Below are positions 11,136-20,598 of a stretch of DNA of 64,000 nt, one piece after another. This stretch comes from Takakia lepidozioides (lineage: Eukaryota; Streptophyta; Takakiopsida; Takakiales; Takakiaceae). Location: contig CM060733.1 in the NCBI GenBank assembly GCA_030704615.1, forward strand, positions 67,270,001 to 67,334,000, given 5' to 3'. Both the position numbers and the translations under genes were made by a program. Position 1 is the first letter of the stretch. Every line of letters begins with the position of its first letter. The notes beneath the pieces are model-generated. The model had not been told where the DNA came from and ran no database searches. It saw only the letters and a list, made by a program, of their open reading frames with translations.

Positions 11136-11810
11136 TCACGTTGTCAATGGGACTTCGACTGCTCTCAGAACTAGCTCATGAGTCATGGGGCTCCTCCATG
11201 TAAAGTCGATTGCAGCCGTTGTACCGCCCCTAGTGATGTTCACCACAATGTCCTGCCCTTCAATCATACCACCATCGAATATGGAAATCTTCACGTTTTC
11301 GTCGTCCACACCAATGCGAATGTCCCCATACAATGGAGAAGAGGAGCGCACTCCTCGAGGAGAATAGGTCTCTCCGATGGAGTCCACCCACGTCCAGTGG
11401 CAGCAGTTCCACCGCAACAGCATAGCAGTGCGCCTTCTTCTGCATGGGTGACCGTCGTAGCTGGGAAAATCGGAATCGAGGATGCGCAGGAGCCACGGAC
11501 TCCTCAGACCAAGATCGTCACCCCGCTCGAAGGCGTAGTGGCCTACGATATACTCAAAAGCCACCAATGTTTCCACAATCGAACCAGTATCTTCTCTGTA
11601 ATCTGTGTACCAGATAACAATGTCTCCCGATGTGGCCGAATACATTGCATAATCGATGCCTCCAAAGGGGCAGTCGTCCCGGTTCCGGAAGCACGGCATC
11701 CTTGCAAAGGAGGACCTGAGGACGACTTGGATGCCGATGACCTTGCGGACAGCTACGAAGCCCTTAGATTTTGGAAAAGATACGAAGCGGAAGAGCAGTC
11801 CGGCCTCCAA
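11136..11810 (-). CDS. Unrecognised ORF near the left end of MULE-1 (224 aa)
   Basis: An uninterrupted minus frame from ATG 11,810, rich in R, D and I, with a cluster of C, H and W residues in the middle and a C-terminal part that could fold as beta strands. I recognise no family. The opposite strand is open over the same stretch (11,178-11,912, 244 codons), so the coding strand is uncertain. It lies between the left terminal repeat and the palindrome cluster, downstream of the methyltransferase-like gene. No counterpart is visible in MULE-3. It could be a captured host fragment, a third element gene or a chance frame. Confidence 0.35.
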   Translation of the reverse strand: MEAGLLFRFVSFPKSKGFVAVRKVIGIQVVLRSSFARMPCFRNRDDCPFGGIDYAMYSATSGDIVIWYTDYREDTGSIVETLVAFEYIVGHYAFERGDDLGLRSPWLLRILDSDFPSYDGHPCRRRRTAMLLRWNCCHWTWVDSIGETYSPRGVRSSSPLYGDIRIGVDDENVKISIFDGGMIEGQDIVVNITRGGTTAAIDFTWRSPMTHELVLRAVEVPLTT

Positions 11811-12326
11811 AATGGAGCATCTGGGTCACACGTACCCACCGACGGAGGTGGAACGTGTTCATCACGACAGCGGTGGATGAAGCCATACATCTTTCTCATC
11901 AACAAGTTATAGTTTGAGATCTGCCACCGAAGTCCATCCCCCCGGATGGAAATTCGGCGCCGCATTTACATCGAAGAGGGGATGGACTTCGTCGTGTCCA
12001 GTGGCTATCGGCCCACCTGGCAGTGAGTGCCCATAGTTTGCATGGCAGGGTAGGAAACTGAAACGGCTACATTCATGCAGCAGCCAATCTTCATCGGTCC
12101 AGGATCCTGTACGGGGAAATTTAAATGTGCCCTGGAGTGTGCCCTGGAATGTACCTCACTTCTGTATGACTGTGTTTCATTGTGTTGAATAACTCTCGGA
12201 TTTGGCCCACTGTTTACAATTTGATGTCTCATTTCTACAATTTGTCTGTCCGGTTGAATAAAGCAGAGTAACCGGTATGTGAGTCATGTGTCAAGAATAT
12301 ACCAGAGTAACGCCATGTCGGCATCG

Positions 12327-13040
12327 AAATGTGGCGCCGCATTTCCATGTCGGACATCGAAATTCGGCACCGCATTTCCATGTTGGACATCGAAATGCGG
12401 CACCGCATTTCCATGTGGGACAAGAAAATGCGGTGCATCATTTCCATCCAGGTACACGAAATACCAACACGGGTCTATAAATTGATCAGAAAACGAGGTT
12501 GGCATTGCAAATGCGGCGACGCATTTCCAGCGTGGCAATGGAAACTTCTTTTTGGACAAGGGAATGCGGTGCCGCATTTCCGTCCAACACTTCGAAAAGT
12601 GCACCTATTTCCGACCAACGCGATGGAATGCGTTACCGCATTTCCGAGAGAGGGTCTGCAAATGGACAAATTGCGATTTCCGTTCTGGAAATGCGGCGCC
12701 GCATTTCCATGTCCGTCATCGACTTTTTTTTACAATGGAATGCGGTGCCAATTTTTGCTGATGGGCCTGCAGTTCGAACAACGACCATCCCCAATATGGA
12801 AATGCGGCACCGCATTTTCAATCCCGCCATGTCGGCCTCCTTGTTCGACCTCCTTGTTCGACCTCTGTAAGCGTGGTGGCATCCATGCAATGAGCGGGAG
12901 AGGCCAAAACTGGCGTGTGGACAAAGGAAATTTTGGAAATGCGGCACCGCATTCCCAGTTCAGATTACTTTTTACTATGCCAACATTGAAATGGAAAAAT
13001 TAGTCCCTCCCCTGTTTTGGAAATGCGGTGCCGCATTTCC
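12327..13040. repeat. Downstream palindrome cluster of MULE-1 (12 sites)
   Basis: Twelve copies or near copies of AAATGCGG-NN-CCGCATTT. The first four have centres at 12,335.5, 12,368.5, 12,401.5 and 12,434.5, exactly 33 bp apart. Later centres are near 12,517.5, 12,570.5 (53 bp on), 12,634.5, 12,697.5, 12,746.5, 12,808.5, 12,945.5 and 13,029.5. The cluster ends about 190 bp before the stop codon of the methyltransferase-like gene, so it lies in that gene's 3' flank. Confidence 0.85.
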
Positions 13041-13228
13041 AAAAGAGGTTCTTAGAGTTGCCAAAATTTTGGAAATGCCCTGACCCATTTCTGATTTTGG
13101 GAGCGTCCTGGTTTGGGCGATTGTGTGGCTGGAATGCACACTGGAGAGGGGTCACGAATGTCGGGCAGAATTTTCTTTATATACTCTGGAAGAGAATTTA
13201 CATTTACAGAGACTTCATTAAAATTCTA

Positions 13229-16200
13229 TTAATCTTGAAAATCATCGGAATCCTCATCCTGTTCTAGACTGTCCTGCTCCTCCTCCACCCCCTCAGTGCC
13301 TCTCTCATCTCCAGCGGACTGCTCGTTGGCCAGGCTTTCGAAAATCCCATCTTCCCCTTGCGGAACTGTCCATCTCACCTCCGTTGGGTCGTCTTCCTCC
13401 CTGTCTGCGTCGCTCTCATCCGCTGAATCACATATGTACTTTCGTACCCGTCTACCTGTCTGAGCTGCTGCCAACTCTTTCCTTATCCTTCTGTCCTCCC
13501 TAGCCCTCTCCAAAATCTGCTCTACTTTACTGGGATTCTCACTTCTTCTAATCGCTGTATTTGCGAGTTTAGCTGCATAACTAGGAAGGGAGTAGTCCCT
13601 CACCGGGCTCGTCATGAAGTCGGCCCTCGCAAAGAACGGGACATTCTTCCTGGCAGGAAGTGTAGGCCCTACATGTTTCGACCCGGACCCTGCAATCCTG
13701 CACATGACAATCATCAACGAGACTAATGAGAACCACAGTCGGGAAATTCCTTTGACATAAATGACCCAGAAGGCTTTGCAAACTTACAATGTTTGCACTC
13801 ACTCGTATTCCGGGTTCTCCTCTGCATCAATGTCCACTGTGTCTTCCTCGGACTCCGACGAATCCGAGGAGACTTCCGCTCTGTCGGGAGCCTTCACATT
13901 CCGTTGCAGCCCCTCCAGATGGGATCCCCACACGGATGAATCCTCCTCGTAGGCAAAGAGGTGCCGGTCGGAAAACCGCCCAGCCCACATTGAGGCACCT
14001 GTTACAATGCCATCCACACATTACCACATGGCGCTTCAGATGTTGCGAACTACATCCTAACGAGAATTTGCAGAACAGCAGAGATCAAGATTCTGCATAC
14101 CTGTCCCACAGATGAGGTCCAGCACTGTGCCCTCCACGTCTGTGCATGTCTCCATAATTGTCTGAATGAAGGCAGGGCTCCGAGTCCGTGAGTACCGCAG
14201 GGGTTCCGTTGAAGTGAGGCTATGAGGGAGAAGTTCCTTGGGAACGTTGTTGAACAGAACGTCGTAATCGAGTGGGTCGCAGTTCGGGTCAACCTTTCCT
14301 CCCTCCTTCCGGAAAGCAAAGGTGGAGTTTTCCTTCACAAAGCAGTATGCATCGAACTGCTTCGTCTGCATACACAGGGGGAAAACGATTAGAAACCGAA
14401 TGCGGCACCGCATTTGAAAGCACCCAAGCAAATGAATGGACGAGTGCCAGTGTCGTAATCACCTTCTTCCCTTCCGACCGAAGGCCCAGTGTGTTGATGC
14501 ACGTCCACTTCTTTTTCAGAATCGGGACGGCGCTCTTGCGGGTCCACTTCGCAATTCCTGTCTGAGTGTTTTTTCCTCTGCTCGCCAGGACAACCACACA
14601 GCCTCTGTCGTCCAACACCATGCGGGCAAGCCCGAATCCTTTCTTCCAAAAGTCCTCCGAGTACCTGTTCCAAGATGGCAAAGCTTGCAGTCCTTCCACA
14701 GGCTCTCCGTCCGGAATATCCAAGATGATCATATCGCAAGACCACTCGGTGGCATTTCCGCCCCTCCTACAATCCTTGTCTGCACACACCCTCTCAAAGA
14801 ACGAGACCATATTCTGAAATCCTGGGGTGTCGGAAGGCTCTTCGGCAGTCGCCTTCTTCAGTGCTCTGCCCTTCAGACCCTCCATGGTCTTCATGTATGC
14901 CAACTTGGCTGCCCGTCCATCCAAAGCCGCCAAGAAACTCTCATTTACACACTGGACTACAGTTTCGGGAGCCACTTTCGGCCTCTTCATTTCCACCGGC
15001 TCGAAAGGGTGCCCCCCTGGGGGTTGAAGAGTGCCTTCTTTGCCGAGCCAGTTCTCGTGCCTCTCGTGACAACGGTGGGCACAGGGGAGGCAGCCTGCGT
15101 TTGGGGGGGTGGGCTGGTTGCAAAGTCTCCATCGGAGTCCTCTTCCTCACCCTCTTCCTGAACAGGCTGTTTCTGCTTCTTCGTTTTGGCGGGTGTCACA
15201 ACAGCTGCTCCTTGCTGGCGAGTCCTCTTCTTCGACCCCTTCTGTTGGGCCTGCACAGCTGCATCCACCGTCTTTTGTGCCATCTCAGCTGCCTTTCTGG
15301 ATTCTTCCAGAGCAGCAGATTCCTTTGCCGACTTTGGCCCAGCAGGGACACGTCTTTCCTTTCTCTTCTCTTCTGCCAAGGCGTGCAGATCTTTCTCAGA
15401 CTCGTCAACAATACCGCCAGACATGTCCAGGTACCACGGGCATCCAACGAGATGCGCGGGATGCCATTGTTTCTGCATCTCGGGTGTGTAGACACAGCTT
15501 GGGCCCGCCACGGTCCAAGCCATGAAGAACGGGGGCTCTTGAGCCAGGGCCCCTGTCTGAAGGAGCACGTATTTCATATACCTGCAAGGCAGTCAGCATG
15601 CGTGAGCAAAAGTTGAGACCAACCTACTGGCAGAGTGCCACCGAAAACATAAAATGCGAATGCGGTGCCGCATTTCCGAGACAAACCTCGTAACCAGGCT
15701 TCGCATACAAGGGCAGCTGTGCTTCACCTGTAAACAATTCGCATTGCAGCTTTCCCCGCTCCCTCCTGATGTGTAAACTCCACGCTCCTTCTTGCTGTCT
15801 GTAGCTCTCTGGCGAAAAGGTTGTCCTTGTACGCACATCTGAAACGTGTCACGTAGTCTTCCAATGTCTGTGTTCCATCCCATTTGACGTACAAGCCGAA
15901 CGAATTTGTGTGCATTACGACTTGCTCCTTCGCATTCGACATTACCTGCCATTCCCAAATGCATTGTCACGTAGCAGTTCAGGGAATTCATGTCAGAAAA
16001 GCAAATCTGGGGAAGTACCTTGAATTACCTGGAACCACCAAGTCATACGGTTGAGCCACACATCCACTGCAGGGTCGGAAACTTCCAGTGGAAAAGACCA
16101 CATTGTCCTTATGCTCTCGGATGCATTCCAGATCGACAGCCACCGTGTCTGCCATTTCCGATCCAATGTCAGTGGCTGGAAGAGAGTGGCTATTGCTAGG

Positions 16201-18439
16201 AAGGAAATTCAGTGCATTGAAACCTCACCTTCTCTTTCGCCTCCACACATGCCGTTGAGAGGTGATGCAGTTTCTCCAATTGCATGGTCGGCTGCATGGC
16301 CCGAGAATAGTGTTTTGCAATCTCGGGGATGAAGTCCTTTCCAAGTGCCGGATCTGCAATTGCCACCAGCTTCACAAGCTTTGACTTGTATTTGGTTCTG
16401 GACTTGACACCGGCTTCCTTCAAGTGCTCAGTCAATGACTGCAACGTTTTGACCTGCCCCTCACTTTCCATGAAGAAGCGTTTGGCATGGGCCAAATCCA
16501 GCTTGATGTTTGACTGCCAACAAAAACATGCAGAAGCGTTACATTCGATTCATGTGGAAACATTACTGGAAATTGGGGAAGGATGAGCAGAGGGAAATTG
16601 GAGCACGACTTACTTCGTATATCACCTCCACCATTCCATCCATAGTGAGACGATACCATGTCCGGTCTGTTTTTGCAACGGCTTTCTGAATGAGCTCAGG
16701 CTCCAGCATTTCCGCAAACATCTGCGGATCAGTAAGACCAGTTTTCCTCACCCTGTACAGCATATGTGCCATGTGGGTATGCACGTACGCATTCTCAGTG
16801 ACCCTGCAAGGCACACTCTCCAGTTCAGTACACGGAAGCACGGAATCAAACCAGAATGGAAACCGAAATGCGGCACCGCATTTCGAATGTGCTAGGGAGG
16901 GTATGAGTATCTTACGAGTTGAGGTCCGCCATGGCATTCTTGAGCAGGGAGGAGTCTGCCGCCTTCACCTTGAGGATGACACACTCCACCATGTAATGCC
17001 AGCCAATGTGCTTGGCATGGTTCTGCTTGATGTACTCCCACCAGGCGAGAAGTCGGTGATTCCCGTCCCACACAAAGAACATTTTACCCGACATATGGCC
17101 GAAGTCGGGATCACCCTTCAGCGTCGCCTCGAATTCGTGGTTGCGAGTGTGCCAGTGGGTATCCCACGTTGACAATTCATCGGCAGTGGGTCCACGGGTT
17201 TCGCCGTCCTCATTCTCTATGGAAACGTAAAACGCTGCCGATCCCAGACGGTACCCTTCTCGAAATGCGAACTTGAGCTTATCCACATCTCCGGGAAGGG
17301 CCTGCCTGACGATGGGAAGGGAGACCATGCGACAGAGTGGGATTCGAAGAGTCCGCTGGAATACCCTGCTGCCCAGAACTCTGCCAATGCTACTGTGTGT
17401 CTCCTCCAACATTTTATCCGCTGCACTTTTGAAATCCTCCGGAGACATGTCTGTAGGTGCCGGTAGTGGCTGAGCAGCTGGAGCATCCTCAACTGGAGCT
17501 GCACTCTGGGGCCTGTGTGCGGGCAATTCTGCCATTGCAGAGGCCTCCTCCGGGCCTGCTAGCTCATCGGTGGTGAGGTCTGCCTGCGAACGTTCAGCGG
17601 CAGCACCCTCCTCCGGTACCAAATCGAGATCAACGGTCGATCCCATTGCCTTCGCTGCAGCAGAGTCGGCCCCAACATCTGCAGGCGGGAAATCCTCCAG
17701 GAACTGAGCTTCAGCTCGTGGAAGCGGTTTTGCGGGAGATTGTTCGCCCGTCGCCCTGATTGCCTTCTGCTTCCTCATCCTTGCAGGTGAAGGTGTCTGC
17801 TGCAATAGAATCTGTCTTCTACCCTGCTGCTTCATTCGCGTTGGGGGGGGTGAATCGGCCTGAGCCGGTTCAGAAGCCAGTAGAGGGACGGGCTGCTTCT
17901 TCTTCGACTTTGCTGGAGAAGGGCCCGACCCCTGCTGGCGATTCTCCATGATCGAAGAACGCGAGTCGATCTCTGAGACTTTGAACTTGCCCTTCGAAGA
18001 CGCGTCTTTGAATCGCAGAGGGCTAGGCCCGGCAGGAATACCCGCGCTCGGGGATCGGGTGGGTGTACGTGCTGCAGCTAGCTCCTCGGACTCTTCCTGC
18101 GGCTCTTCGGATTCCTGCGATCCCTCCAGCACGTCCACCTTTCCTGTTAGGCATGCAAACATGTTCTGCATTCAAGTCTCCTAGCATTCAGTCTAAGAAT
18201 TACAGAAGCAAAATGGGGGGTTCGGTGCTCGATCAGCTGCGCGCAGCCCGATCGCATGGAGCTCTCACTGGTGGCTGGGTTGCCTGAGTGGCCTGCTGCT
18301 CGGAGATGGCAATCTCCTCCTGTAGACGCATCTGCTTCCTCCCCTTCGGCATTGGCCTACGTCCGAAGTATAATTTCCGGAGCTTGCGACGAGGTCTCCT
18401 GTCTGGTGCACGAACTCCCCCCCTCTCAGGTTCGAGCAT
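13229..18439 (-). CDS. ParB-like / amino-methyltransferase-like protein of MULE-1, 10 exons
   Basis: I infer exons 18,439-18,269, 18,165-16,916, 16,803-16,614, 16,513-16,229, 16,175-16,029, 15,945-15,728, 15,581-14,463, 14,365-14,101, 13,998-13,803 and 13,649-13,229. All have GT-AG borders and compatible phases, provided one base is restored in the C6 run at 15,012-15,017. The product would be about 1,420 residues. Residues 1-57 are basic and 60-330 are low in complexity. About 330-475 holds R-I-P-L-C-R-M and F-V-W-D-G-N-H-R-L-L-A-W, like the G-x-H-R box of ParB/sulfiredoxin domains. A helical middle follows. At about 1,040 comes I-I-L-D-I-P-D-G, in the place of the methyltransferase motif IV, and at about 1,210 V-L-D-L-I-C-G-T-G (motif I), then an E-x-D type motif II. 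This IV-before-I order is typical of beta-class N4/N6 DNA methyltransferases. Motif IV lacks D-P-P-[YFW], so catalysis is doubtful. A divergent homologue lies in MULE-3. Confidence 0.72.
14396..14420. repeat. Single palindrome in intron 7 of the ParB/MTase gene
   Basis: AATGCGGCACCGCATT lies inside the intron 14,366-14,462. It is the same motif as in the promoter array. Confidence 0.85.
15654..15678. repeat. Single palindrome in intron 6 of the ParB/MTase gene
   Basis: AATGCGGTGCCGCATT lies inside the intron 15,582-15,727. Confidence 0.85.
16864..16887. repeat. Single palindrome in intron 2 of the ParB/MTase gene
   Basis: AAATGCGGCACCGCATTT lies inside the intron 16,804-16,915. None of the palindromes falls within an inferred exon. 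Confidence 0.85.
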
Positions 18440-18787
18440 AAGAAGAACAGAGAGAGGGAAAAGGGGCAAAGAGTGCAGATGGAAAGGGCGCGAGAGGGGT
18501 GACTGAGGAGACACGACAAAAGTAGATGAAACGGCGGTGATGCACCACTTGGGTTCGAAAGGTTGGACGAAAGTGTCTCCTCGTGGAGTTTGCGTCATTA
18601 CGAAATTCGAATCGTTGAGGGTACGCCTGCCGTCCGAAAATCAAACATCATTATCCAACGGTCAGGCCGCGCCGCCTCATGCCCCTTCAGTCAGATAGAG
18701 TGCCGACATGTGCAGCAATTCCGTTGCTCCACGTGTTCACATTTCAAGGCATTTCCGTCCCAGCGTCTGATGAGTTGGAGCGAGAAT

Positions 18788-20385
18788 GCGAATGCGGCGC
18801 CGCATTTCCGTTAAGTACCATCACGAAGCTACACATCCGTACTTGTTGGAAGAAAATGCGGCACCGCATTTCCGTTCCACCTTCACATACCTTAGTTGTT
18901 GAACGGAAATACGGTGCCGCATTTCCGTCCCACAGCTCCATGTATGAGATTCAGAAGGGAAATGCGGCGCCGCATTTCCGTTCCCACTTCACATACGTTA
19001 GTTGATGAATGGAAATGCCGTGCCACATTTCCGTTCGGGAAAGTATAGAGGTCTCACCTGGACAGAAATGCGGTGTCGCATTTCCGGTCTGGAAAGGTTG
19101 AAGGTCTCACATGGATGGAAATGCGGCAACACATTTCCGTAGCACAGCTCCAGGCCGAATATACAAAACGGAAATGCGGCGCCGCATTTCCGTTCGAGAA
19201 TGTCGGAAGGTGCGACTCGAACGGAAATGCGGTGCCGCATTTCTGTACCCGTTGCGCACGATTTTCAGTCAGAATGGAAATGCGGTACCGCATTTCCGTT
19301 CTGTAGAGTATTAACGTCTGACGCTGGCGGAAATGCCTTCCCGCATTTTCGTTCCACAGCTCCATGCCTCACATACAAAACGGAAATGCGGTGCCGCATT
19401 TCCGTTTTGGAATGTCGGATGGTGGGACTCCGACGGAAATGCGGTACCGCATTTCAATTCCGATGTTTCAGGATATTTCATCAGAACGGAAATGCGGTGC
19501 CGCATTTCCCTTTTAAATCTAATACATTCCGTTCTGGAATGTTGGGAGGTGCGACTCGGATGGAAATGCGCTGCCGCATTTCAGTTCCGATGGTTCACGA
19601 TTTTCAGTCAGAACGGAAATGCGGTGCCGCATTTCCGTTCTGGAATGATGGTAGGTGCGACTCGGATGGAAATACGGTGCCGCATTTCAGTTCAGATGGT
19701 TCACGATTTTCAGTCAGAACGGAAATGCGGTGCCGCATTTCCGTTCTGGATAGTGTGAATGTCTCAACCGGTCGGAATTGCGCTGTATGAAGCTGTCGGA
19801 ATCTTACTCGGCTCCAGGCATCAGATACAAAATGGAAATGCGGCGCCGCATTTCCTTTATGGAATGTCGAAAAGTGCGACTCGGACGGAAATGCGGTGCC
19901 GCATTTCTGTTCCCGTTGTTCATAATTCTCAATCAGAACGGAAATGCGGTACCGCATTTCCGTTCCACCTTCACATACCGTGCTTGTTGAATGAAAATGC
20001 GGTACCGCATTTCCGTTCTCGAGAGTATGAATGTCTTTTAAGGACGGAAATGTGCTGCAGCATTTCTATCCCTCAGCTCCATGCATCAGATACAAAATGG
20101 AAATGCGGCGCCGCATTTCCGTTCTGGAATGTCGAAAAGTGCGACTCGGACGGAAATGCGGTGCCGCATTTCTGTTCCCGTTGTTCATAAATCTCAATCA
20201 GAACGGAAATGCGGTACCGCATTTCCGTTCCACCTTCACATACCGTGCTTGCTGGATGGAAATGCGTTACCGCATTTCCGTTCTGGAGAGTATAAAGGTT
20301 TCCCCCGGACGGAAACTCGGTGCCGCATTTCCGTCGCTCTGTTGCATGACCAAGATGCAATACGGAAATGCGGCGCCGTATTTCC
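18788..20385. promoter_or_regulatory. 30-copy palindrome array in the divergent promoter of MULE-1
   Basis: Thirty sites of AAATGCGG-NN-CCGCATTT have centres from 18,798.5 to 20,374.5. Of the 29 intervals, 26 are exactly 53 bp; the other three are 64, 74 and 60. Five turns of B-DNA are about 52.5 bp, so sites face nearly one side of the helix over long runs. Palindromes are well kept while the spacers between them diverge into several families. The central two bases vary (CG, TG, TA, CA). The array lies between the start of the ParB/MTase gene (18,439, minus) and that of the transposase (about 20,599, plus), so it probably serves both promoters. A TATAAAGG box lies at 20,291. It continues in MULE-2 at 1-103 and 32,549-32,675 with the same 53-bp step. 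Confidence 0.88.
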
Positions 20386-20598
20386 GTCCACCAGCAATCG
20401 ACAGAATCACTCGGGACGGGAAATCTGGAACCTCAATGGGTTGCATTGTTCCGAAACAACACAATTGCGGCCAGTCTTGATGAGCACAACTTGGTTGTCT
20501 GACCGTTTTAACCAGCAGTCCTGGCACTTGTCAGTGCGAACGTTCCTGTCTGCACCGAGAATACTGCTGGATCCACCCTCAGGAGAAACTGTCAGGAG

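Noticed and set aside
18788-20385. CRISPR-like look of regularly spaced palindromes
   Set aside because: The host is a eukaryote, there are no cas genes, and the spacers are related to each other rather than unique.
18679-20480. Many open frames with repeated peptides such as G-N-A-V-P-H-F across the array
   Set aside because: They are translations of the 53-bp palindrome array in all frames; no start context, no domain, and both strands give similar peptides.
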